This document shows, piece after piece, positions 51,438 to 64,000 of a DNA stretch of 64,000 nucleotides; within the stretch, counting starts at the first letter, position 1; every line of letters starts with the position of its first letter. Source of the DNA: Pempheris klunzingeri (taxonomy: Eukaryota > Chordata > Actinopteri > Acropomatiformes > Pempheridae); contig NC_092022.1 of assembly GCF_042242105.1 (NCBI RefSeq), positions 11,776,001-11,840,000 on the forward strand, in the 5' to 3' direction. The translations under genes were made by a program, and so were the position numbers. The notes beneath the pieces were generated by a model. The model searched no databases. It was not told where the DNA came from and worked only from the letters and a program-made list of their open reading frames with translations.

Positions 51438-54400
51438 GTGAGTTGTTGCTTTTTTGGTGCATGGGATTTCGGAGAGGTCAGGCATGTTGCTGGATCACTA
51501 ATCCCTACTTAAACTTGGCCACCAGCAGCTCTTTATTAATAGTGTGTTCTGCTTAGTCTCCATTCCACACAGACATCTGTCAGTACAGAGTGCCGGGATG
51601 AACCTTTAAATCATGGTTAGTGCTTTTAATTACGATAATAGTGTGCCATTAATATGGCAGGTGTGAGTGATGACATGGAAGGTCAAAGTGTTTGGAGCTG
51701 GACTGTATCATTATTGGCTGTTTGGTCACATGACCAGGCTCCACCATTCTCATGTCCTGCCAGAAGAGGTGAAGTGACAAAGGTGGTTTCATACCAGCCT
51801 ACTAATAACTGATGTAATGCAAATTTATACAAATTATCAGTAAAAAATAATTCATGTATATATGCACGTATTTAGGGATTTGTTATACTACCACCTTGTT
51901 TCTAACTAATTTTTCCATTATAGCCCTGCTAACCAATGATGGGCAAACAGGTCATCACACAAACGGCATCTTTTAAAGAAAAACATAAAAGATTCAGTCT
52001 TTGGTTTGCAGCACGGTATAGCTTTTGCAGGGTTGTTCTATTCTGACTCAGCCAGTGCTTTCTTCTTTAGTATTCTGGTCTCGTAGTGGCCATGTCTGAG
52101 AGAGGGGGTTCTGTGTGGTCTCTGTGCTCTACATAGTTAGCTTGTACATTCATACAGAGGATGGGAACTTGCCGCTGTAAGTCCAGAAATATGACTGATC
52201 CTGGACGTGTTGCTGTGTGGATAGAATAGGAGGAATGTGCGTATGTGTATGTGTGTGTGTGTGTGTGTGTGTTTAAAAAGCAATGCAGTGCATGTCAGCT
52301 TGTGAAAGTGTTCGAGAGTCTTCTAATTTGTATATGGTTGTGTCTGTGAGACTGGGTGAGCTCACTGTGCGTGCATTTCTTTCAAGCGTGTCTGTGTGTG
52401 TTGCTATGTTCTCTGTCGGAGAGGCCACTTTGTTTTAACGCATGCCTGGGCTGATTCAGGCGCAGCTCTGCTCCTCTGCTCTCCCGGCAGGCATGTTTTT
52501 CAAGCAGACATCTCTAATGATTATAGGGAGTCATGTAGTCTGAGGTGTGTGAGTTTGAAGTGTGCACATTGGAGAGTATGTATTCCTGTGAGCTTAAGTC
52601 TATAAAGCTCATGTCTATGAGACTGGTTGTTAAACGGGTAAAGTTTTTTTGTATCTTACATGGAGATCTGTGTCACTTTGTGTCTGTATTTTTGCCTGGT
52701 CTACATTTTCACTTTCTGCCACTGGTCAAAAGTGAACAATTACCTGCCTTGAACCTCATTTAACAGTTAGACAAGTCCCGTCTTGATCAGGTTGCAGGTG
52801 GTAGCAGCTCCCGTAAATGATATTTGGCCAGGACCTGTTAACAGCAGCATTAACCCCTCAAACACAGCTGTATCACTGTAACAAACAGTAGCTAAACACA
52901 CTTATCAGAGCAATGATTTGAGTTAAGGGAAGTTATTACAGCGCATACTTTAACTGTTAAGTATTAGTGTTGTGGTAGGAGTAATAAAACATGGAATGTG
53001 ACTTCTGTTGTGCAGTACCATGATTGTAACCTTTGCAGGAACACTGAATGCTGTCAGTAACATCTCACTGCATGTACGCCACATTGTACAGCAGAATGAA
53101 TTGTGCTTAAACAATGATAATGTAGCTCAGAGAAACCAAATCTGGGTGTTTGTCATCACACCTAATGGTCATTATTAAACTGTCACTCAGATAGGTATCT
53201 TCCATTATTTCTGCCTGAACATTGAAATTTTCCAGTGCCTAACATTTGTGTGATGATGTGGCTGCTGAGCAATTTGACATTTCTGGGTTTCCTCCTCTGA
53301 AAAGGGTAATGTCATTGTAATGACCTTTACAATTCTGATGCTTGCTGATCTGGACCTCAAATCAGCAAATTTCATGATTCAGCTCACTGATATAAATCTG
53401 CAAGGTTCCGATAACATATCTCTGACAAATAGCGATATATATTTAATTTTTTTGATTTGATTTAAAAAATGTGTGTCGTGTGTGTTTTGTGTGAGCGAGC
53501 CTGTAAACCACAAGCATCACCAGCTGTGCCTGTGTGGCTAATAATCTGTGCCTATCCTTTGCTTTGTATGACCTTGAACAAACAACCTTTCCCTGTGCTT
53601 CTCTGTCCTTGACGTTATATTCACAAGTCCATGATAACTATCGTCTGAGGCAATCTGGGACCCTGGCAGAGGTCTTTGGCCACTGTGATGTCGATGACAG
53701 TCCTGATACTGATAATGGCAATGAATCTGTGTTTGTGCTGTACAGTGTGCTCTATACAAAGCCGCGGGCAGGCAGCTTAGCTCTCTGCCTGACATGGGCT
53801 CTGCACCAAGTTAGGGGCATGGGGCTGCTGCTGGTGCTGTGTGTATTTGTGTTTTTAAAGTGTGTGTATTATCTTGGCAGAGACTAGGGTGAAGCAGCAA
53901 GAGAACAATGGCAAACTAATAGTGAACATGATCACCGTGCTCCTGTTGACGTAGAGCCTCTCAATTGACTGTGGTGTCATTGTGATCAGCCGCCATGTTG
54001 TCTAAAAGAAAACCTCCTTTGCTTTCAGCTCGCTGATGCCTGGAGGGAGCTCTTGGTATGGAAATCGCTTTTAGATAAGAAACGTCTATCACGTCCTCTT
54101 ATTGTCACCCAAAGTTCTGCTTGATGACTGCATGCCAAGCATTCCTGGGACACTCCACTTTGTTAGCTTCATCTCAAAGTTTTTTTGGAATGTGTGGATG
54201 TTGCTTTATGTCTCATCTGTCTTGTCTGTTTGAGTCAGAGTTGACCTCCTGAGCTCACGGCCATGCAGTCTATCTGTCTCTTTGTCTTTGTGTTTGTGTG
54301 CCCACTCCGGCCTCATCTGTCTTGATAAAAATCTGTCTCTCAGTTGACCTGTCTGCATAGCTATTGCTCATTCCATTCACCCAACTCTCCACCTCCCCCT

Positions 54401-57400
54401 TCTCTTAAGAGCATGCTCACACTCACCTGGCTCCAGGGGTCAACTCAAAGAGACACTGGAGAATATGTTTGTGAGCAGATCAGCAGTTTTTTCCCCTATT
54501 TTCTAAGTGACTGCTCTGCTATCTTAGTTTGTGCCAAAATGACACAGTAATTATTACTCCTTAATGAGCCAGATATTTGGTATGCATGGCACAGTTTGTC
54601 CCTTTAGGCTTCCATGCATATCCAAGATATAACAGGAACACTTTAGTGCAGCTGAAACTTGAGAATTCTGCAGTGAAACATGCTGAACAAACTATGCATG
54701 GCTATTTCTTAATGCTTTGGCAGCACTGAGTTATTTCATAACTGATTAGCACCTGTGAATACTAAATCTCACTAAATCACTCTGCAAAATCACACTGGCA
54801 CATTTAATTTAAACTTTATCTGCACTCTTTACATTTTTCTAGCAAGTGGGCCACTGTCTTCAAATTTCACCATGCTGTTCGCCATCTCATTTGTTTTCAG
54901 TGGGAATATTTTTCCTGGCAAAAGGGGGATGTCTGTGACATAGTGCTTTGTGATGAGATAGTCCACTGAGCTTGACCCAGTTCACCTTTTAACAGCATGG
55001 GGCAAGGCGCTCATTGAAAACACGTAATTGTAATTAGAACAGGCCACATATCTCAGTAGTGACCTAGGATGCAAGATTAATGTGTCTCTCATCTGGAGGG
55101 AGGCTGTATCATGTGTACGAGATAATGTGGGCCTAAGTATGAGGATGGGTAGCAACGGTAGTATCGGCAGCGCTCTTTCTTTTCTCTCTCCCCTCTCTAA
55201 CTTTGGTGCGCCCCTGGTTTGCGGAGAGGTCTCCTCAGTCAAAAAGCCGCTATTACAGGTTTCTTCCCTTTTTCCCCTCCCTTGGTCTTCTCTTATTGCT
55301 CCATTTGTTTATGCTGGAGTGACTGTGTGTCAGCAGGTTGTCAATACTGTCTGTAAGAGACTCTAATGAATAGGCCTGTTATTGGACTGGTGGGAAGGCA
55401 ACCTATTGTGTCCGTGAGTGCATCTGTGTGTGTGTGTGCGCGTGTGTGTGTGTGTGCGTGTGGCCCATCGGTGTGTGTAGCACTGCGGAGTAAAGGGAGG
55501 TGGAGGTGTCTGTTCCTCTGACTCCCACTGCTTCACTGGCCTCACTGCAGTGCTCTCTGTCAAAGACCATTCACTAAAAGTAAAGGCCAGAACGGCACTA
55601 GAGTATGCATTGTTTCATTTTGTGAATTAGAATGATGAGGTATTTCTTACTCAAAACACACACTGATGTAAACATGATGCACTTTTCCAGCACTTGAATA
55701 AAATCTACAGTTTACAGCGACACACACCAATGCCGACACCTGCCACCACTAACAGCCCGGTGCTGTTGTTCTGCGAAGCACAAAAATGCACCTGTGCGTG
55801 ATTATGGTGTCACATTAGTGCATTCACCAAGGCAGCCTGGCTGACTACTTACTGGGAATCCTGGGGCTACAAGACACCTGGGAGTTGAAGCCTGGAAAAT
55901 GTTCTGTATGCTTCAACAGTCACTCTGATCACAAAGTGGAAAGACGCACATTCTTCACACTGCACCTCTGTAGTGTTTACAAAGAGGCACTGTTGCCTTT
56001 GTCATGTTGAGCATGCATTATCATCTACTGTCCGGATGTCTTCGCAATACTCTATATCTTATTAATATCTTAACTGTCTTCATTGTTTTGATTAATATTC
56101 ATGCACTGTGACATACTGTTCCTTAGGACTTCCTATGTGTCTGGAAATTGGTAACTGTCAGTGAGTTTAACTATATTTCCCATGCGTACTTGCATGACAT
56201 AGCACAGGTGCATTCTTTTGCCCACACGGGTGTTGGATTACCTTGTGTCAAATTTGCCCATATGAGACCAGAAGTCAGGATTTATTATTGAATGCTCGTA
56301 TTGCACCTGAGTCTGCACAATTTCCTTTCCTTTCTCTCACCATAAAAGCGTTTTAGATAGTTTGAAAGTTGAGACATAACTGTGTTATGAGGATGATTTT
56401 ATACTCTCTGCAGGTTGCTATTGACTCCATCATGCATCACTGATTTTTTTGTGCGCACACTAGTATTTGCACTGAAATATCTACGACTTGTTGGCTCAAA
56501 TATAGACCAGACACCAACAATGTACATTGACATAATCAGGTTTTGTATTATCGTGGTGCAGGTGTATGAATAAACATATAATCTACCTTCAAAGCACCCT
56601 TTAAAGGTTTCACAATGTATTTTTTTCCAATAGCATTTTCTTTTGCTGCAGTGCTTGAAATAGACGAATGTTGTACAATGGTACATGTCAGATTTATGAA
56701 AACATAAGAGAAGCATGCTCAATTACTGTCTAATCCGCACCTTTGCGCACCTTTCTTTTTATCAACCCCTCACATCAAATGTAAGAACTCAGACTGTTTA
56801 ATTGATCATGTGACAATTCTGTAACAGTATTGGAAGGTGCATGAATAACAATTTCGCAAACAGCAGCCAAGCATAAAAAGGTTGAGCAAAGCTAACATTT
56901 GGTGGTAATAGATGTTGCATTAATCATGCCTGCTCTATTTCTGTGTGCTCAGAAGAGGAGAGGGGTAGAAGAGGAGGGGGAAGAGAGAGAGAGAGAGAGA
57001 GAGAGAAAGGCAGACAGATAAAATGGAGTGAAAAGTGTCCTCATGAAAGAGAATTAGCTCCATCCAGCTCTGGGGGGAAGAGGAAATTCCTCTGAGTGCT
57101 GTTGAGATAGGGTTTCACACAAAGACCAAAAGAGAAATCAATTCTCCTTGAGATGCAGCAAGGTCAATTCATTGGGACATGGCTAGAGAGGAGGAAGCTA
57201 AAGGGGAGGAGGAGGAAGTTGATGAACCAACCAAAGACTGGGAGAGTGGGATTGAGCGAATAGTGTAGGAGGAGAGAGACTTAAGGGAACATCGGAGGGA
57301 TAAAGGCAGAGAGGAAATGAGAGCAAACAGCTAGATGAGAGACTGGATATGGGGTGGGGGACAATTTTAAAGCTGGCCTACGGGGAGATATAGATGCTTC

Positions 57401-60400
57401 CTTCCAACAGCATGCATTGAGCTGTTGTCTGTCTGTATCACATGACTCATCCAAAGAGGAAATGTGAGCAGTATATCTGACACACGGTTGGGAATGTCAT
57501 CCTACAGCCCTGTATGAACTTTACTTATCACCAAGGACATCTCCTCAGTCTGTGACCTTATCCATCTAAACAGCTCTCAGTTTACTACCACAGGGTTAGC
57601 CAGGCACACAGACTGAATGAATAGTACTAGCTTTCGCTTCCAAGAAGCCTTGAGCTAGCTTTTAATCCTTAATGTTACACGAATAGCTCAAAATAGTCTA
57701 AATCTCCACCCCTAACGCCTTTCCCCTGCCAACTAAATCTGTTCCAATGTGTTTTAATGGTTTGTATAATGGCTGATAGGGTACAGAAAGGTCTGGTGAT
57801 AAAAAGGTGGCAGCAGGTTGAGCTCGGGCCTGCCCAATGTGGCGTCTTGCCCATTGATAGCTACTGTAGCAACAGCTAGCAGAAGTGCTCTTTGGAAAAG
57901 GTTTAGTTCAGCATTGGATGAGAGCCGGGGGAAGCCACGCTAGCAGGCAGTTATGGGATCCGCGTGGCGCAGGGCTTAGTGCTGGTGTCTGGTATGCACA
58001 CCTGTCTCCACACAAGTACTCCCCTGAGCAAGCGGTCCTACCTCTCACAGAGAGAGAGAGAGACAGAGAGACAGAGAGAGACAGAGAGAGGGAAGAGAAG
58101 GAGATCTGTCAGGACCTGCACCACAGCACCCTGCCCTTGCCTGGGGGAGTGGGGGAAGGAGAAAGGGAGGATCAGGAGGGTGAGGTGCCAGAGGTGTGGA
58201 TTAGAAGGCTGTAAGGGACACAGGGGTAATGTGGTATCTTCTGAGGTCATCTATTTACAGTATGCTATTGTTGCTCGTGTTCGTCACATTCAGCATTCTA
58301 GGCTTTTAGTTTCCTTCCTTCTTACATACGTTTAGCAGAAAGATTATTGTGATTGTGCTATGTGAAGATCCATGTGCAGATCTTTGCAGTAAGTGTGGAG
58401 ATTGTGGCCTGGACTCTTGTCAGTTTCTCTGAATGCAGTAGCAGTCTCTATTATGGGATACACGGATGGATGAACTCCTGCTTGTATGTTGAACACAGCT
58501 CTCAGCTAACACTGAAACTCAGACAGTGGCTGTTTGTGGTTCAAAAGAGCTCTGATGAAATGCAACAAATGGGAGACAGAGGGGAAGGCTGGAAACAAGC
58601 ATTTACATAAAATTAGCATAGTGGGGATTGGTGCAATTGGCCCAATGAGACAGGAATAACAGCATAAACATAAGTGACTTCACATTGCATTCTTCACATC
58701 TGAATAATGTTGGTTAATGTTTGGGCTTGTAACGGGATTGCTTATTAATTTAGCATCAGGGGTTTGACAGGGTGTCAGAGCACAACAGTAGCCAGCCTAT
58801 ATATTGTAACAGTAGTGCTTCTGCTCCATCTGCTTCTCATTTATGCCTGTGATGCTTGTGTAAATGTGAGAGATTATATTTACAGTAAAACCGAAGATGG
58901 TTTTTGTCTCTGTGCTGGGCCAATAATCACCAGCTAGCCACTGCCACAAATCTTCATTACAGGATTAGCCGGCAGGGAGACACCTTGTGTTCTTTTGCTT
59001 TTATTGGTGGCCCTGCGTCCAATGCTTTCAAAGTCTCCTCTACTTAAACCCGTGAACACGGCCGTAGCTCACCTGAAAATCACACACTCGCAGACACATG
59101 TGCACCTACGCATACACTCTTTCTTCATGCTTTCTTGTTTATCTCAGTCTATCTCTGCCTTTCTCCCACATATGCTCAAACCCACACGTACATAATGCTC
59201 ACACATCCTGTCAGTTTGTTCCCTTGAGGTGCATCAGCTGCCCAGTAGGCACTCATACTCAAGACAGAACAAATTAAGGTCACAGTAGGGAGAGCCGAGC
59301 AAGCATAGGACAACACTATCTGCCAAGTGTATCTGTGTGTATGTGCATGGGTATATTTTTTGTCGCTTACGAACTCTAAACAGTGGCATGACTCCAGGGA
59401 GAGCCATTGTCAAATGGCTCCTGTCCCACTCAAAGGAAAACTGACCCTCATTGCACCATTTTTGGAGGATAAAAGGTGCCATCCCCTTCCTTTGAATTCA
59501 GACTAGAAAACAGAGTGATGAATGCTCTTTTGATGGCTCTTTGATATCACCTGATGAAGACCACAGGATTCGATTCCCTCTTGTGCCTGCCGGGAGTGTT
59601 GTGACTCATATAGGGCTGTTGTCGGTCCATCAATGATGTTCTGATACCTGAGGGTTCCTTTTCACACACTTTGGTAGTGAGCATAGCCAGCAGCCATGTA
59701 CATTTAGTTGGAGCACACTAATGTTTTCTTTCTACCTGGTGCACAGCTTACGTTCACACTTCACAAGAGCTAGCTCAAAGTTCAGTTTATACAGATTTAA
59801 ACGAACTAGTTCATGTTCATAATTCACAATTTTGAAATTTGTTTCCCAAAACATTTTTTTGTTTTTGTTTTTTTTATGAGGTAACCAGTCCCATACAAAA
59901 TGCTACAAGTTTGATGTCCTACTATTTTGTAGCTGTTGTCATCATACCCTTTGTTAATGATTTCTTTGATCATCATTCACCACTAGATATATCCGAAGAC
60001 TGGTAAGGTGCTTCATCTTGATCTGTCGTTTCAAATTCATTGTTGATGTGTCCATTGTTATGACTTCTTTTTCAGACAATTTGCATAAAATCATGATACT
60101 TTTCCCATTGGAATCTGCACTGATTTGGTCATAAAATCTCCTTCCAAAGTCAATGTAAACTGGCTTCAGCAGTACCAGCATCTACCCCTGAATGGCCAGT
60201 TGCACTAGACATGCCAGTATACAATGTGTGAGTTGACACTGAAGTTCATGTTCATTAGCCACAACTGAACGGATATGTTCACCCTCCCTCACCACTTACA
60301 AGCGACACAGTATAGATAAGTCAGAATCCTAATCTTTGATACAATGAGATTTGCATTCCTTGTCCTGTTGCTGTGCCTACTTTGCTCCTTTCTAGCATAT

Positions 60401-63400
60401 CTTTATCATAGTGGCTAGTCCCGGTGGGGTCCAGAAGTTCCAGAGGGTTCGTCTCTGCCAGCCCGAGCCTGAGACCTCCCCTCAAGGGCAATATCGTATT
60501 CTGCCTGACTGTGCGTGCCTGTGTAATCCATAGCTGCAGGGAGGGTGACCTTCACAGCAGGCAGCCTCACAGCAGGCTGCGACATGGGCAGAGGACAGGC
60601 TGGGCAAAAAGGGTGCTGGGGGCAGGACACGGCAGTTCTTAGATAATTACCCTTTCATATTACACTCTCTACATGCGGTTGCTCCCTCTCTCATGCAACA
60701 ACCATGATGAATATTACAGTGTACTTTTTCCCAAAAGGCTAAGTTTAGCAGCGGTTTCAGTTTATATGTGCATTCTTATTTTGAAAAGCATGTATTTTAC
60801 TTGTATTATTTCCTTTGAAAAGTCCTCTATGTCAATGATTTTGTTATCTTAATTTGGAGCTGGTCCCGTTGGAAAGAAATCTGTCACCAACCACTCAGTG
60901 CTAAAGCAGCTTCCTATAGTTATCTTTGTCTAATATACTATTTATCATTTAACATTTGCTGTGCATCCAGCTGACTGATTAAAGGTGAAGCAAGAGCCAG
61001 AAAAAGTTATTGACAGTTATGTGAGGAGATGACGCAGCCAAATAAGTCCCTGCTCATGAATGATGCATGTCCCCACTGGCCCTGATGGAGAATGAGAGCG
61101 AAGCTGGATGACAGCTGGGGTGCTGTGTGTGCATGGTGCAGAACAAGGTGAGACTCTTTGTGGTACAGCCCAGCTCTCTCTCTCTCCCTCTCTCTCTCTC
61201 TGCCCCTTTTTCCATTTCACTCCTTTCCTTTCCTTACCCACTCACTCACAAAAATACACAAAATCAGGAGTTCTCAGTGGAGCTGTTACTCTTACAAGTC
61301 TCCCCTGAGCCTGTATAGCCACACAGTGACCTTAAAAATGGTCTGCCCTGATGCTCTGTCTCTCTCTCCACCTTTCCTGTATTCTCTGTGCCATCCTTTG
61401 ACTCCCTCTCTCTTTCTCCTGCTCTGCTTTAGTGTCTCCCTCTGACTGAGCCCCTCTATTTTCATCAGAAACAATCACTGTATTTTCCGTCTCACTGCCC
61501 TGCACTGCCGCAGTCTGAGACTCTGATAGCAGGACGAGGGGAGATGAGAGTAAAGGGGGTGGGCGTGGGATGTGTGCAGCACGCAGGGCAGAAACAGGAA
61601 AGGCTACATAATGGTTTGTTGTCGTCGTCACTATAGCATCACATCTGTCTGTCCTTTTAGCAGCAGTGGAGTAGCAGCTCGCACACAAACGAACACTGTC
61701 TGCATCACCAAGGCTTTTCACCACAGCATCACATGTACAGGGACATGTTGAAGCTTGCAACTGCATATGCATACTGCATCATTACTGCTGAGTGGGGACA
61801 CTTAGACTTGCTGCCACAGTGGCTTTGGTTAATTTGACTACACGTGCCACACATACCCAGAGTAAGAACATGAAGACTAAGCCCAAAGATATATATTTCA
61901 TCCAAGACATGAGGATATCTTTAACTCTGATGCCATATAAAACTGTGGTAAAATCTAGAATTCCCAGAAGAACTATAATTGCAGTCTTTGATATGCGCAT
62001 GACATTTTAGCACAGTACACATTTTCAAAATAGCAGCAACTGGGAAAAAACTGGGGAGTGAAATTCAAATAATGACAGTATTTTGCTTGTTTCCTGTGGC
62101 TGTTTTGTATTGTTGAAGATATGAGCGAGTCTACCAGCTGATCCTCCTGGTCCTCTTCCTCGGACGCATTCACAAACATGCACACACAAATATATATACA
62201 TATGTCAGCAATGGCCTGAGGGGCTGCATCAATAATCATTGAATCTGAAACTCTGACGTTTCCCATTTGCTTTGTCTGAGACGGGCAAGAGGAGGTATTA
62301 CTTGGAGAATAATTGCCGGTGATAAACTACCTCTTCAGACACGGCTACATTGATTTGGACAGAGCGTTTGTGTAAGGGAAAGTAACAGTGATAGATCTCA
62401 ACACTTTACAAACTGACCCTGCATGCATTTGAATAAAACATTTTGCATGGGAACAACATTGTTGGGGAAAGCCATTAAGTCTCAGATTAGTAGCAAGTGC
62501 CTAATGTAGTCAGTCAGTGTGTAAAGCTGTGTATCCCTGCACCACTCAAACAAACACATCAATCTGACTAACAGTGTGTGTCAACATGCTCCATGATTAC
62601 CATGCTAATCCCAAAGCAACACAGGAGACCACAGGAGATCATTACAATCAGGCAAGCAGACTCAACTCAAATGTAACCATTTTCAAACACATTCTCTCAC
62701 ACAATCACTAATATTGTCCATTTTACAGGCTGTCGGTAAAATGATTATTTTTTCAATCAGCACAAGGTAAATGGGTGCTGAAACTCCTGTTGTGCTTTGC
62801 TAGCGCATATACACACACACATACAAACAATGCATCTCTGCAGTTGCTATTCAGGCACCAATTTTATAGCACTTCAGCAGTAATGTCATGTAAATGTGTT
62901 GTGAGTGTTGGAGATTTCATGGTGTGTTAGTGGAGGAGGGAGTGCCTGCAGGGTAGAGAGAAGGACTATGGCGGGTGTGCATGCGTGCATGGATGTGGTT
63001 TTGCATGTGTGCTAGGTACATAGTGTTTTTATAACGGATGACACTTATAATGGATGCATGACAAGAATGGTGGAAAAAGAGAGAGGAGAGATGTACAATG
63101 GCGAGGTGGGGGTCATCCTGAAGATATTTACACACATTTAATAACATAAAGTAGTGTTTATTATGAAATGGCAGGACGCCCCTGAAATAATGTACTGCTA
63201 CCTGGTTTTCACACCTAATGTGACAGGTCATTGTGAAGGGATTCAAGCCAACATTAAACATGTTACGAAACGCTAAATTAAACAAAATAAAACAAACTAT
63301 AAACAGCATATTGAACAGTATGTTGTGCATAAAGTGGAAGCATGACACAGGATAAAAATAATAAATGTCAACATAACTTATCACAGTGGTTTTCAATTAG

Positions 63401-63830
63401 TCATAGCCATGTTTTTGTCATGATTGCCACTATGAAAAGTGTATGGGGTCAAACTGTTGTCATTTTAAATCATGAAAACGTCATAGCATAGCATATTTTC
63501 TCCTTGCTATGTGCTAAGAGTATCTGAACAATTTTGCCCTGTTGGTGACCATTTTTACGAGTATTATAAGGTCACTTCTTTAAACTAAATTATATTTAGA
63601 AATCCATCTTGACTTTTACGAAGCATGTCCGATGGCACCGAAAGTAAGCATTTAAAATTTTTAACTCCAAGAAAGAAAGAAACTCAGACATTTTTAGTTG
63701 GTCTGAGCTGTGTGTCAGAGAACCTAAAATTACATATTTCTACATAGTCATACCAGGACATGGCAAAAAAAAAAAACAACAGAAAATCTGAATTCTAGCA
63801 GAAAAAATATTATAATATAAGGAACCCATG
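51438..63830 (+). other. gene-poor sequence, probably a large first intron
   Basis: Contains microsatellites at 52242-52272 (TG), 55425-55461 (TG/CG), 56982-57006 (GA), 58048-58092 (GA/CA) and 61170-61203 (CT). ORFs up to 159 codons occur on both strands but none shows a recognised domain or consistent splice flanks. If the 51.4 kb exon is real, this is its first intron. Confidence 0.5.
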
Positions 63831-63835
63831 TGCAC

Positions 63836-64000
63836 GACTCAAAAAGTGACAAAAAAAACAAACACTTTATTTAGCAAAGGCAGGAAAAAAACAGGGACAA
63901 TGGCAAAACACTAAGGCTAAGCTAACAAAAGGCAACTCCGTGAAAAAACAGGAGCGAACAGACAAAACAAAATCAAAACGCTAAGGACAGAAATACTCAG
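63836..64000. repeat. possible A-rich dispersed repeat at the window edge
   Basis: The last 165 bp are strongly A-rich, with runs such as GACAAAAAAAACAAACACTT and CTAAGGCTAAGCTAAC. The composition and style resemble fish dispersed repeats, but the element is cut by the window end and the family is not identified. Confidence 0.25.

Noticed and set aside
53534-53887. 117-codon plus-strand ORF
   Set aside because: No recognised motif; the hydrophobic C-terminus comes from GT-rich DNA.
55082-55366. 94-codon ORF with CpG-containing stretch, considered as an exon
   Set aside because: No consistent acceptor/donor pair and no family similarity; it may be a conserved non-coding block at most.
57960-58020. 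GTGGCGCAGGGCTTAGTGC, resembling a tRNA A box (possible SINE head)
   Set aside because: No matching B box or clear SINE tail follows.
61332-61772. 146-codon minus-strand ORF
   Set aside because: The C-terminal half is a translation of CT-rich repeat DNA; no recognised domain.
62917-63396. 159-codon minus-strand ORF
   Set aside because: Phe/His/Ile-rich translation of AT-rich DNA; no recognised family, no splice or promoter context.

Overview
The window looks like a teleost fish nuclear genome. Its genes have vertebrate families split by GT-AG introns, large introns, long AT-rich gene-poor spacers, many (CA)n, (GT)n and (TATC)n microsatellites, and fish-type Tc1/pogo DNA transposons and LINE remnants. 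No prokaryotic operon, CRISPR array, rRNA or clear tRNA was seen.

Layout: (1) c1ql4 on + (163-7889, two coding exons, 241 aa), a secreted synaptic C1q-like protein. (2) A smooth/non-muscle myosin essential light chain gene on - (11668-20241). It has two alternative first exons, a pair of mutually exclusive 28-nt exons and two alternative 3' coding exons. Its short product matches MYL6 (151 aa) and its long product matches MYL6B (209 aa), so one locus appears to encode what mammals make from two adjacent genes. (3) neurod4 on + (non-coding first exon ending at 28654; single coding exon 29599-30678, 359 aa), a proneural bHLH factor. (4) A survivin/birc5 gene on - (37576-39096, four exons, 147 aa). 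(5) A likely promoter and first coding exon of a + strand gene at 50.6-51.44 kb. It encodes Met-Ile-Leu-Gly before a splice donor; with the neighbourhood this suggests znf385a, whose remaining exons would lie beyond the window.

Repeats and mobile elements: a pogo/Tigger-like MITE inside the myosin light chain gene (14620-15086); a LINE 3' tail in its first intron (17.95-18.27 kb); a decayed Tc1 transposon with long inverted repeats (about 20.96-22.3 kb); a compact Tc1-like deletion derivative with about 44-bp near-identical terminal inverted repeats (39616-40287); a LINE reverse-transcriptase fragment (47.45-47.9 kb); and many microsatellites.

From memory, the human orthologues of C1QL4, MYL6/MYL6B, NEUROD4 and ZNF385A lie on chromosome 12q13, so the block looks like conserved synteny. 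BIRC5 (human 17q25) is the exception. The genes do not form a pathway; they alternate in strand (+,-,+,-,+). The most interesting observation is the MYL1-like dual-promoter architecture of the myl6 locus. I found no convincing novel system; most remaining sequence is ordinary intergenic or intronic DNA.
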